Origin: an uncultured Prevotellaceae bacterium
GTDB taxonomy: Bacteria; Bacteroidota; Bacteroidia; Bacteroidales; Bacteroidaceae
Direction: 5' to 3'
Assembly: GCA_902800245.1 (NCBI GenBank)
Contig: CADCDY010000001.1
Location: 1 to 57,474 of the forward strand
DNA: 57,474 nucleotides
Below the pieces are notes generated by a model, which was not told the DNA's origin, ran no database searches, and saw nothing but the letters and a program-made list of their open reading frames with translations. The stretch's first letter is position 1. Each line of letters starts with the position of its first letter. Positions 7,691 through 19,200 of this stretch are shown piece after piece. Both the position numbers and the translations under genes were made by a program.

Positions 7691-9133
7691 TTACATATCC
7701 TCGTAGGTGTCGAGGTAGGTGACGTGGGTGACGAGGTATTCGTCGACGCCGTGCTTGCCGTCGGCACCGCCGATACCGCTCTTCTTCACGCCGGCATGGA
7801 AGCCCTGGATGGCCTCGAAGTGCTCGCGGTTGATGTAGGTCTCGCCGAACTCCAGTTCGCGGCAGGCCTTCACGGCAATGTTCAGGTCCTTGGTGAAGAT
7901 GCTGGAAGCCAGACCGTACTCGCAGTCGTTGGCGTACTTGATGGCCTCGTCGATGTCGGAGAACTCTATCAACGGAATGACGGGGCCGAAGGTCTCTTCA
8001 TGGATGATGTCCATATCCTGCGTGCAGTTGTCGAGCACGGTGGCGGCATAGAAGTATCCCTTCGTGCCGACGCGGTGACCACCACAGAGCAGCTTGGCGC
8101 CCTGCTTGATGGCGCGCTCCACCTTCTCGGTGACGCTCTCCAAAGCGCGGGCCTCTACCAGCGGACCCATATCGACGCTCTCGTCGGCGCAGACATCGCC
8201 CACCTTCACCTTCGACATCTTATCCACCAGAATCTTCGTGAAGGCCTCCTTCACCTCCTTCTGTACATAGACGCGCTCGGCGTTGTTACAGATCTGACCG
8301 TTGTTGCCGATGCGGCTGTCGACAATCCACTGGGCAGCGCGCTCAAGGTCGGCATCCTTCATGACGATAGCAGGAGCTTTACCGCCGAGTTCGAGGCTGA
8401 CCTTGGTGATGTTCTTCGAGGCAGCGGCCATGATGCTCTCGCCTGCACCCACAGAACCCGTGACAGAGACGATGTCAATCTTGGGAGAACCGGCCATCTC
8501 GTTGCCGATGACAGAACCCTTACCCGTAACGATGTTGATGACACCTGCTGGCAGACCCGTCTCAGCCACAACCTTTGCAAACTCCGTGCAGTTTTCGGGC
8601 GTAAGCTGTGAGGGCTTGATGACGATGGTACAGCCGGCAATCAGGGCAGCACCAGCCTTACGGGCGATGAGGAAGAACGGGAAGTTCCAGGGCAGGATGC
8701 CGGCCACGACGCCGATGGGTTTCTTCGTGAGCAGGATGGTCTCGTTGGGGCGGTCGCTGGGGATGATCTCGCCCTCAATGTGACGGGCGAAGGTGGCCAT
8801 GTACTCGAAATAGGCGATGGTAGCGCCCACCTCTATCGAGGCCCAAGTGCGAGTCTTACCCTGCTCGCGCATGATGATCTCGGTGAACTCCTTCTCGCGT
8901 TTCTTGATACCGTCGGCCATCTTCAGCAGGTACTGTGCACGCTCGATGGCGGGCGTTTTGCCCCAAGCTTTCTGGGCAGCACGTGCAGCATCGAGTGCAC
9001 GGTTCACGTCTTCAATAGTTCCTTCCGGCTGACGCGAGATGACCTCCTCTGTCGATGGGTTCAATACGTCAATCCACTTGCCGTTCGAGCTCTCGCAGAA
9101 CTGGCCGTTAATGTACATCTGTAAGTCTTTCAT
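7691..9133 (-). CDS. aldA: NAD-dependent aldehyde dehydrogenase, AldA-like
   Basis: Full-length (480 residues) class of the ALDH superfamily that closely tracks E. coli AldA, the lactaldehyde/glycolaldehyde dehydrogenase. Shared stretches include MYINGQF, WIDVLNPSTEEVISR, GEIIPSDRPNETILL, GILPWNFPFFLIARK, IVIKPSQLTPEN, KNITKVSLELGGKAPAIVM, ICNNAERVYVQK, and the C-terminal FGETYINREHFEAIQGFHAGVKKSGIGGADGKHGVDEYL. The catalytic Cys is residue 282 in GQICNN; the Asn of PWNFPF and the Glu of ELGGK are present. Cytoplasmic. In fucose/rhamnose catabolism AldA oxidises L-lactaldehyde to lactate; no fucose genes lie here, so the in vivo aldehyde is inferred. It has its own promoter and is convergent with the acyltransferase. 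Confidence 0.93.
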   Translation of the reverse strand: MKDLQMYINGQFCESSNGKWIDVLNPSTEEVISRQPEGTIEDVNRALDAARAAQKAWGKTPAIERAQYLLKMADGIKKREKEFTEIIMREQGKTRTWASIEVGATIAYFEYMATFARHIEGEIIPSDRPNETILLTKKPIGVVAGILPWNFPFFLIARKAGAALIAGCTIVIKPSQLTPENCTEFAKVVAETGLPAGVINIVTGKGSVIGNEMAGSPKIDIVSVTGSVGAGESIMAAASKNITKVSLELGGKAPAIVMKDADLERAAQWIVDSRIGNNGQICNNAERVYVQKEVKEAFTKILVDKMSKVKVGDVCADESVDMGPLVEARALESVTEKVERAIKQGAKLLCGGHRVGTKGYFYAATVLDNCTQDMDIIHEETFGPVIPLIEFSDIDEAIKYANDCEYGLASSIFTKDLNIAVKACRELEFGETYINREHFEAIQGFHAGVKKSGIGGADGKHGVDEYLVTHVTYLDTYEDM

Positions 9134-9179
9134 ACGTGTAGTTTTGTTTAAAAATGTAAGTAGATTAGTTTATCGTCAG

Positions 9180-9210
9180 CAAAAATACAAATTATTTGTG
9201 AGATAACAAA
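9180..9210 (-). promoter_or_regulatory. Promoter of the aldehyde dehydrogenase gene
   Basis: On the minus strand, TTTG (complement of 9207-9210) and TATTTTTG (complement of 9180-9187) are exactly 19 bases apart. The start codon is about 46 bases downstream of the second box. Confidence 0.75.
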
Positions 9211-9234
9211 CTTTTTCGGGAAAAATCCGCAACA

Positions 9235-10185
9235 TTATTTGCACACGCAACGAAGGTTCTTCTCCAGCTGGGCCGTACTGCTGGCACCGACCAGCACAGA
9301 TGTCACACCCTTTTGGTGGAGAATCCATGCCAGAGCCATTTCTGCCAACGTCTCGCCGCGTCCCTGAGCCTCTGCATGATAGCGGCGCAGGGTTGCGAGC
9401 AGTTCGGGCGTCAGCATCTCCGCCCGCAGGAACTTGCCCTTCGACATGCGTGAATCCTGCGGAATGCCGTTGAGATACCTGTCGGTGAGCAGTCCCTGAG
9501 CCAATGGCGAGAACGCGATAAATCCGATGCCCTCCTCGGCACAGAAATCCAGAATGCCCTCCTCCTGCGGTTTGCGGTCGAGCATGTTCAGCTTGCCCTG
9601 ATAGATGAGCAGGGGCACGTCACGCTCCTTCAGATATTTGGCGGCAAAGCGCGTGGCTTCCAACGGCCAGTTGGAGATGCCCACATAGAGTGCTTTGCCG
9701 GCCCGCACGATATCCACCAGTGCCTGCAACGTCTCCTCCAAGGGTGTCTCGGGGTCGTAGCGGTGGCTGTAGAACAGGTCCACATAGTCGAGGCGCATCC
9801 GTTTCAGGCTCTGGTCGAGCGAAGCCATGAGATACTTCCGCGAGCCCCAGTCGCCGTAGGGACCGGGCCACATGTCGTAGCCGGCCTTCGTCGAGATGAA
9901 GAGCTCATCACGATACGGACGGAAATCCTCGTCCATCAGTCGGCCTAGCGTTTCTTCGGCAGAACCGTACTCGGGACCGTAGTTGTTGGCAAGGTCGAAG
10001 TGGGTGACACCGTGGTCGAAGGCGTAGTGCGTCAGTTCACGACTGCGCTCGTAGGGGTCCACACTACCGAAATTATGCCAGAAACCCAGGCTCACCTTGG
10101 GCAACATGACGCCCGAACGCCCACAGCGCTCATATAACATGCCGTTACTGTAACGGTCCTTGTCAGCAAAATATTGTTCCTTCAT
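9235..10185 (-). CDS. Aldo/keto reductase, YghZ-like, short at the C-terminus
   Basis: Cytoplasmic NADPH-dependent aldo/keto reductase similar to E. coli YghZ (L-glyceraldehyde 3-phosphate reductase). Diagnostic stretches are LSLGFWHNFG-like, HFDLANNYGPEYGSAEE, STKAGYDMWPGPYGDWGSRKYL, DYVDLFYSHR, KALYVGISNW, AFSPLAQGLLTDRYLNGIPQDSRM and VTSVLVGASSTAQLEKNL. The catalytic Asp, Tyr, Lys and His of the tetrad are all visible. At 316 residues it is about 30 shorter than YghZ; it stops at NLRCVCK, where relatives continue with the last helix (a NL.FS..EL..I type segment). Either a natural short form or a truncated tail. It lies 17 bases after the giant gene and may be read through from it. The dehydrogenase downstream suggests shared aldehyde metabolism or detoxification. 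Confidence 0.88.
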   Translation of the reverse strand: MKEQYFADKDRYSNGMLYERCGRSGVMLPKVSLGFWHNFGSVDPYERSRELTHYAFDHGVTHFDLANNYGPEYGSAEETLGRLMDEDFRPYRDELFISTKAGYDMWPGPYGDWGSRKYLMASLDQSLKRMRLDYVDLFYSHRYDPETPLEETLQALVDIVRAGKALYVGISNWPLEATRFAAKYLKERDVPLLIYQGKLNMLDRKPQEEGILDFCAEEGIGFIAFSPLAQGLLTDRYLNGIPQDSRMSKGKFLRAEMLTPELLATLRRYHAEAQGRGETLAEMALAWILHQKGVTSVLVGASSTAQLEKNLRCVCK

Positions 10186-10202
10186 AATTGTCTGATCCTA
10201 TT

Positions 10203-13200
10203 TTAATATCTGTCAATTCTTACCTTGCAGCAGGTGACGCTGCCGTCGAACTTGGTCTCGTTGATGATATAGATGCCGTCGAGCGACAGGCTGTGGCGGT
10301 CGAAGTCGGAAGCCTGTCCACGGAAGACGACCTGACCCGTGAGCGCATAGACAACCAGCTGACTGCGGGCATCGAAGACGGTCTCGGAGATGTCGGTAAG
10401 TCCCGATGCACGGATGACGTATGGGTTAAGCAGACGACCGAGTATGCCGTTGCGCACAAAGCCTTGAGGCAACAGTTGTACGTGAGTCTGGCCGTTGACG
10501 TTGGCAACGATGATGAGTGGTTCGCCTTCGGTATCGCCGCTGATGAACACCAAGTGCAGCGAGTCGCGCAGCGTCTTGACAGTGACTCCGCGCAGTCCGC
10601 CATACTGGTCGAAGACCTTGATGTCAACGTCGTCGCTGATGGTGCGCCCTTCGTCCTGAACAGTGCATAGCGCCACCATGTTATGGGCGTACTGGTAGTT
10701 GGCTGGAATGCCCCGACGCTGCGTGGGATAGGTGGTGAGGCCCGTTTGCGACTTGGCTGGGAAGACCAGCGTCCTGGGAACCTCAGCAGCCGACGTAAAG
10801 ATGTAGCCCTTGCCGGGCAGGATGGACGTCAGGTTTCCATCCCATTTCTCGCCGTCGAAGATGCTCACGGCGTCATCGCCCTTCACTTGGTCGTTCTCCA
10901 CCGGTTCAATGCCGGCGAAGGCCTCGTCGATGGTCATGGCAGCCTGCGTGGGCACACCAATCCATGTGCTGGTATTCGGTCCTGCATCGATGGTCTGCGG
11001 CCAGTCTGCAGGATCTACCTCGTCGCCAATGACATAGAGCGTATCGGCAGCGGTGAGGTTGACCTTCATCATCTGTCCGGGCTTGATGGGGCTGTAGGAT
11101 GCCGACCACTGGCCGTCCTTGTGTTCCAGCGTGGTGTTCTTGTCCACCTTCAGCTGCGTGATGTTGTTGCCGAGCATGTCGAAGAGATGCTGGTCGTCGG
11201 TGTCGGGCTTCAGATAGAGCGAGATGTTGGTCCATCCGGCAGCAAGGTGCTCGGTTTGCAGGAGTTTGTTCTCGTTCTTCCATACGACGGGCTGGGTGGT
11301 AGAACCAACGGTGGCATCGATGCTGAAGAATACGGACGGCGACGTAGAGACGAGCGGATAGGTCTTGCCCGTCGAGGCGTCATAGATGCGGAAGCTGACG
11401 AGCGAGCCCTCGAGCTTATCCTCGCCATTGACAATGATGGTGACGTAATAGGCGTCGCGCTTGGTGTTGTACTTGGGCTGTGCCTTGCCGACACACCGCA
11501 TCTGTCCATTGTCGTAGATGAAGGCACCCACGAGGTCCTCGGTGTCGGTGGACGTGATGCCGTCGATGCTGATCTGTCCCACGACGGTCATGCTCTCGGA
11601 ATAGCTCTCGGCCGTCCAGTTGGGCTGTTCGCCCTTGACGATGAGTGAGATGTCGAGCGGGGTGTCGAGGGCGTTGTTCTCCACGCTGCTGCTCTGGCGA
11701 ATCGTCGTACGTGCACTGACTGACGCGAAGTAGCGACCGATGGGATTGCTGGAGCTGACGGTGAATGTGACGTCCTGCGTGCCGTGAGGCGGTACGGCGC
11801 CTGACGACGGCGATGCCTTGAGCCACGAGGGCAGGTCGGTCATGTTCCACTCCTGATAGTCGGCACCGGTATTGGTGAGCGTAGCGGTGAACTCCATACT
11901 GCTGCCCATGTCGGCCTTGACCTCCATGTCGGCATTCTCCCATTGCAGCGGGTTCTGCAGCACGCGGTACGACCATGTGATGGGCTTGCCGACGTTGGAG
12001 TGCATGTCGCTATAGCCTCGCAGGGTGGTATTGATGATACATCCCTCCATCTTGGCCGGCGACTCGTTGAGGGTGATGTTGACATTACGCTCGTTGGTCA
12101 CGAAGTCGAACTTCAGGTTCGACATGTGGGGTGCCGACTTCAGACCAGGTGTCTGGGTCGTCGAGGCCAACGTGGCAGTGGGCTGGGCCGACGTCGTATC
12201 TGTCGGCACGGCGATTAGCGTCGACTGCGCGATGGCACCCTCAGCCATGTTGGCGGGAGTGAATTCGAACACGCGCTGGTGGTAGTCGTCATAGAAGCTA
12301 TGCTCCATGGGGTAGTAACCTACGAGTCCGCCGGCATTCTCGGGGTTGATGCGGGTGTAACGGCGTTCTGAGATGGCATCCTGCGTATTGGCACCATGCC
12401 ACAGGCGTACCTCGTCAATGGCTCCCTGCATGTTGCAGCCCATGTAGAGGTATTCTCCCTTTATGGCGGGAATCCAGTCGGAAGCGGTGGTGAGCACTGA
12501 CGTGCCATCGACGATGACGTTGGCCTGTGCGTCGGAGCCTCGCAGCACGTTGAGTGCCACGTGGTGCCACAGTCCGTCGTTGAGGTTGATGTCGTTGACT
12601 GCCGCCGTCTGGTTGATGCGCTGTCCGTCGGCTACGAGTTGCAGGCTGCCATTCTTGGCGACGCAGATGTCGAGTACACCGCTCTTGTCGAGCGACAGCA
12701 GCTGTACGGTGTCTTTCTCCATCTGGCTGATGCGAGCCCACATTTCAATCAGATAGCTGTCTTCAACTCCAGTGTTCATGCTCAGTACTGGCATGGCGGG
12801 CGTGACGACTCCGTCGATGCTGAGCGCCAGGTTCTCGTTCTCCATATACCAACTGTTGGGCGACTCCAGCAGCATGTGTCGGCTGCGTGCCAGGTCCTCA
12901 CCCTTGGTGCCGTGACCTTCGTCGAGTCGCCAGTAGCCGATGAGCGACGGCGTGGAGTTGTTCTTGCCGGTGTACATCTGCTGTTGGATAGCCGACCAGT
13001 TGAGTGCCGTGCTGTAGAGTGACAGCTCGTGCATAGCTCCGCTGAGGTTCTCGCCTAAGCTGATGTTGCCCTGCGACGATGCCTTGGTACCTACAGCGAC
13101 ATTGCTCATGAGGACGCGGGTATCCTCACCGCTGGCATAGTATGCCGACAGTGTGCCGCCCATGACATCGTAGGTCACTCCCAGATACAGCCATTTGTCC

Positions 13201-16200
13201 GTGGGCAGTGCTTCGTTGGCCTTATAGGGCTGTGCGTTGCCGTTCTCGTCGGTAATATAGGCGGTCAGCACTCCGTCGTCACCGATGCTAATGCGGAAGG
13301 CGTTCAAGCCGTCGCCGTGGCGCAGGATGGTGCCTGCCCCGCCGCTGTACTTGAGCCATGTGCAGATGGTGAACGACGTGTTGCCGAGTGTGAGTCCGCT
13401 CTGCGAGGTGGCCACGGGCGCCGGTGAGCCGTCCATTTGCAGTGCCACTTCATGAGCCACGGAGTCGGTATTAAGGACTCCCTGGATGATGAAATTGGCA
13501 TCCTTCGACAGGTTCTGATAGATGTTCTCATTGAATGTCACGCTGATGTCGTCACCGGCATTGAGCACACCATCCTGTGGTTTGGGTATGCTGATGAGCT
13601 GCGGCAATGTGACGTCCTTCGTCACGGCTACTGCCTCGCTCATGCCCTCCAGATGCTGACCGTCGATGGTACAATCGGTCACCGCCCGGAATTCGTATGC
13701 TCCGTCGGGCCATACGTTGCCGTTGCGCATGTCGATGAGCGTATCAATCTCAGCTACCAGCGCACTTTCGGTACTACTAGATGGTGTACCCTTTACCCAA
13801 CTATGGATGGTGGACCATACGCCGCCGTTTCTGCGCTGCTGCAACTTTACGGCGTTAAGTACCGAACTGTTGACGTTGTAGCCCTTGGCATTCAGCGTCA
13901 GCGTCGAGTCTGTACCCGTGTATATCAAGGTCTTGTCCACTGCCAGTTCCACCTGATCGGGCTGCGGCAGGAAGTGTGCCGCCAGCACGATGTCGTCGCT
14001 GATGGTCCATTGTCCGTCGGAATAGAAGCTGACATGCAGGCTGTCGATGTGGACTACGGAATTGTCGGCGGGATAGACCTGCAGGGCCACTTGCTGGACG
14101 GGGTCATCGACGGTGAGGTAGATGTTGGCGATGTTGTCGGTCATGGGCTGACCGTTCAGCTGGACCTTGGCCATCTTGCCCCAGTCGTCGTTGACCACCT
14201 GGAGTCCGAAGGTAATGGGTGCCGTGATGTCGGCCTTTGTAGCGTTCGACAGCACCAAGTCGAAGACGGCAGGACCGCCTGCCGGCACATTGGTCTTCAC
14301 AGGTTCGGCACAATATATGTGAGGCACCTCCACCTGCTTGGTAGCCTTCGATATCTCGGTTCCCGGCTGATAGTACTTGGTGTAGAGCGCGGGTTCGTAG
14401 TTCTGGCTCGTGGCACCACCTATCTGACGGAAAATCCATCCGTAACCATCGGGAGCTTCATAGCGCTCCATGATGTGGTAGTTGTCGGTAACGGGGTCGT
14501 AGGGCGTCACGGTGTATTCGTCGGTAGTGGAATTGCTAATGGTGGCGTGGAGCTTGCGGTTGGTGGCGATGTGCAGTTCGAATCCGGCATTGACGGAGGC
14601 GGTGACACCACCGCCCTCGGCTTTCACGTTCAGGCAGGTCTTGGTGAAGACCTGAGGATCAAATCCGACGGTCAGGCCGAGTGCCTTGGAGGATTCGTAC
14701 TTCGTGGTGTAGGAAGTGCTGGCACCGGCATCCCACGCATACGTTTCGCGCAAACGGCGGGTAGAGTCGTTGATGGCTTCCACCTTGGCTTTCTCGTTGT
14801 CGCGCAGGATGTTTTCCCATTGTTTGATCTGCTCGGTGGCCTCCTGCACGGCATCCCACATATCGTCCGTGGACTTGAAACTCTTGGGCGGGAATATGGA
14901 GTAGCTGGGACCGTATATACAGGCCAGACGGCCGTCGACGATGCGCATAACCTTTGCCGTGTCACTGTCCCATACGTCGAAGTCGCGGTTGTCGGAACCG
15001 AAGCGCGGGTCGTCGGGATGCAGGCTGGTCATATAGATGACGGTGTCGGTCTCGTCGTTGAGGTAGGTTTGCTGGTAGTTCTTCAACTGGTCCTCGCTCA
15101 CCTCAATCAACTTATCCTCGCGCAGTTTCTTGAGTTCGGGTATCAAATGGTTCTCGATGTGGTACTGCGAATAGGCAAAGGCGTTGTCGACCGTTTCGCC
15201 CACGACGATGACGTCCTTGGCTCCGATGGCATAGCCGCCGTTCTGGTCGTTGACAAGCATGACCTGCGAGCCGTCGCCATAGGTGAGCGACGAACTGACA
15301 CCGATGAACACGTCGCCGTCGGCACCGTCGTAGCGCTTGTCCGACGAGGTGGAGTAGTTTTCGGTCATAGTGGTGGTATAGGTGATGTCCTCATTGTTGC
15401 CGAAGTTGACACCCAGATTGAAGCCTGCACCGCCGCCGCCGGTCATCTTCATCTCAATGGTGGTGTATGCGCCGACGGCGCCAACAGCGGTGGTCATGCC
15501 TGCGCCGCCCTTAACCTCGGCGGCACCGCCAAAGCTGTAGTCGTAGGATATGTCGCGTGAGAAGGATACGCTGTGTGTTGAACCCGTGGCCCAAGTCACG
15601 GTGGAATTGCTGCCGAAGGGGTCGCGCAGGATGTTGAGCAACTGGTCGGGAGCCTTCGTCACAAATGACGATCCAGTGAGTTTTGCACTGAACACGGCAC
15701 CGCGCAGCGACTGCCCTTCTTCACTGTAATTCCAGTACCAGGGTGTGACCTTATCGCCAAGAATGAGACTGACGCTGATGGCCTGTGTATATGGCGGCTC
15801 GACGTTCGCTTCCTCTGCCTGGAAGGTATAGGTGTACTTGCCTTCCTCGTCCAGCGGTATGTTGTCGATGGTATCGCCACCAAGCACCATCTGGTTGTTG
15901 ATGTCGAGGGTTCCTGCCGACGAGGGTTGGTCGTAGGGCTTGGGGTTCTTCGGGTTTTCATCGTAGTTCAGGTAGCGTTCGAAGGAAGATATTTCGAACG
16001 TGTATATAGTACCCTTTGTAAAGATCGGCCATCCGTAGTTATAAACCAGCTTGCCGGTGTCGGCATCGACGTGGTAGGCATCCACCGTGTCGTTCAACTC
16101 GCCTGCTGCCACGCGCAAGTCGCCAAAGGCTCCAAGCTCGTTGTCCGTCTGACGCACGCTGATATTGGGAATGGCGTCAAAGGTGGGCACGAAGGCAGTA

Positions 16201-19200
16201 TGATAGCTGAACGAACTCTCGGCGTCGTCGACGACCGCTGTTGCCGTATCCGTATACAAAACGTTCTCGGCATTGAGCATCTGTGAACCGCCTATGATAG
16301 CCGTTACCTCCGCATTGTTTTCTACGTTCGTGGTGACGTAGTAGGTCACAGGGGGCAGTTTCACGGCAAATTCGCCCGTGGCGGGGTCGGTATGGATGGT
16401 GATGGTCTTCACGTCCATGTCGGCACTTGTTCCCGAGTAGCCGCCTACGAAGGCCGTGCTGTTGACAATGCCGGGGTTGGCGGTTCCGAGATCCAGCGGC
16501 TGGGGGTTATTTTCATATTTCCCGTTGTCTTTGTCATAGTACACGTTTAACGCCTTGGCATCCTTGACGTCCGCGCTGGTGCGCAGTGTCAGAGTGGCAC
16601 GACCGACGTTGGCCACACTCTGTCCGAGGCCGAGGGGCTTGCTACGTTCTACGCTGCCGCCTACGATACGTCCTGCCACGACGGCTTTTGTGATATCCGT
16701 GAAGGTGAGGTCGTTGATTTCAGCGTTGAAGTTATGCTTGCCGGCGGCGGGCCAGTGACCTTCGTTGAGGAATTCGTGACCGTCCTTCTCGATGGTGATG
16801 ATGTGTTCGCCGATGCCGACGGGGAACGTGAAGCGACCGTTGCCGTCGCTGGTCACCTCGCGGCCGTAGCTGTCGGTGACCACGACGTTGTCAACCAGGA
16901 AGCGGCAGCCCTCGACGGGATAAAGCGTGTTTTCGTAATAGACCACACCCTCTACGGGGAACTGGCTCTTGTCGGTGAAGTTCACTGGTCCAATATTGCC
17001 CAGCGTTTCCGGGCTGACCAGTACTTTCGTGCTTCCGGGCGTGAATTCGTGGACACCCTTGCTGGGGCGGACAGTGTAATTGGTTCCGACACCGTCGAAC
17101 GAAAGTCCCTGCAGGGCATAGTAGCCGAGGGTGTCCGTCACGGCATGCAGCGACAGCTGGTCCTTGTCGGGGATGGTCGCGGTGCGTGTGCCGCCCATGA
17201 TGATAGCGTGATTCTCGTTGGCCTTGCCGTCCGTAGAAGAGTAGTCGTAGGCCACGCGCATCGTATTGATGCTCTCGTCCATCGGCCAATAGGCAACAAG
17301 ACCTACCTCCGTGCCACCCATCATGCGGTCGTAGTTCTGACGCACGTCGGCAGCCGTCAGCTGACGCTTGAAGAAGCGGACCTCGTCCACATAGCCGCGT
17401 ACGCTTTTTGTACCATTGCACTCCATGAACACACTGACACGGCCCTCGTAGCCGCTTTCGGGCGTCCATTTGACAGTGACGTTCGTAAACAGCGTGTCAA
17501 TGGTCATCGTGCCGTCAGCATCGACCATCATCAGCTGTCCGCAACCACTGCCGTCGTAGGTAAAGGTGAGATGCGTGTACTCACCCGAGCGCAGGCGGTG
17601 TGCCGACTTGTAGGTCGTGCCGCCCACCTTGGCAGTCACCAGATAGCCTTCGGACGTCTCGTTGCTCAGACCCAAGCGCAAACTGCCGTGCATATCCATC
17701 AGACACGGGTCGTTGCCTTGTCCGGCATCGGGGCAGACATACATCTGCTGGCTGAACGGGTGCTTGTCGAAATAGTTGCTCAGCTTCACGTTGTCCTGTT
17801 TCCACAGCAGACCGCAGGAGTCTGACGTGCACCAGAGCGACTGACGGTGATTATTGCCGTCTTCGACATCAAAGTCCACACGGACTCCCTCCACACCGAT
17901 GGTGCTGCCAGCGTCCTGGAAGGTGACATTACCAGTTACCGTCGCCGTGTTGCGGGCAAAGCCGTCGCAATAGCGGGATACGAACTGCGACTCATTGCCG
18001 TTGATCAGCGCATCCACCCTGTACATATAGTAATAGCCGCAATTCAGCTGCGTGTCGGTAAACGATGTGCTGCCGTCCTCGATGGTTGCTATCTTCGTGC
18101 TGAAGGCATCGCTTTCTGAAAACTGCTCTGGGCCCCCGTTATCGATGGTGTGACGACGGATGACATACACCATCTTGTCCTGAGCCTTCACGTCGGCAGT
18201 CCATTTCAACTCCACCTTGTCGGTGTAGGTACCACGCGTGGCGGTGAAACTCGTCAGACTGGAACCATCAACACGTCCGTTGGGCTGGGTGGGCTTTGTC
18301 TGGTAATTATAGTCCTGAACATTGATGCTGACCATATATGAATAGGTGTCGGTAGAGTTGATGTTCAGGTCCTCATAGCTGTATGAGGTGGCCGTCGATG
18401 CCTTTACCGTTGTCAGTTTGTCGCTTTCAGTGAATGTAACGTTTCCGTCCGTCGCGCTGACGGTCTTGCGGTAGATGGTGTAGTAGGTCGTTGCGCTGGG
18501 CGTGTAGCTCGATGCAGTCCATGTCAGCATATAGCCGTTACGTGCGTTGTTCACCGTCACGTTCAGCTCGCCCAACTCGAAGTTGCGATCCAGTGTGGCC
18601 TGTTTCCGGGCGGACAGCTGGCTTTCCTTCGTTCCGCTCGTCCAGCCGTTGGGAACGAAATATAGTGTGTAATTGTAGGGGCCGTACGCATCGACCTTGT
18701 CAGTGTAACTATTACCTCCCACAGACGTCAGATAAGTTCCGTCGCGATACAGGTCATAGCTACCCGAGTAATTCTTCGAGTTCTCCGTCTTCCATTGCAG
18801 GCTGATGGTCTTTCCCCATGCGTCATACGAGGCATTCAGGTTCGACGGATAGGCCATCGCCGTAGGCGTCTTGTAGTCTTCCTTCGAGAACACCATCTCG
18901 TATTTGTCGGCATATTTGCCCTTGTAATAGTAAACAGTTCTATAGCTAGTATTACCTGTGTAGTTAGGGTTATTGTCCGTGACGGTGACCTTCACCTGGC
19001 CGTTACTCACTTGGCTGCTCTCCTTGTTATAGAAATAAACAGAGTATTTACCCCATCCGCTTTTCTCTTCGAAGTCCGGAGAGGTGAACGTCAGTTCTTT
19101 CTGGTTCGTCCACAGCAACGACCACCCGCTCTCTTTGAACGAGAAGATGGTCGTGCCACTCTTTGCTTCCGACTCGCCATCCAACGTCAAGGCGCTTTTA

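Noticed and set aside
13437-15560. 707-codon open frame on the plus strand
   Set aside because: It is wholly antisense to the giant LamG/Fn3 gene, has Val/Gly/His/Arg-biased composition, no domains, and arises from the codon usage of the real gene.
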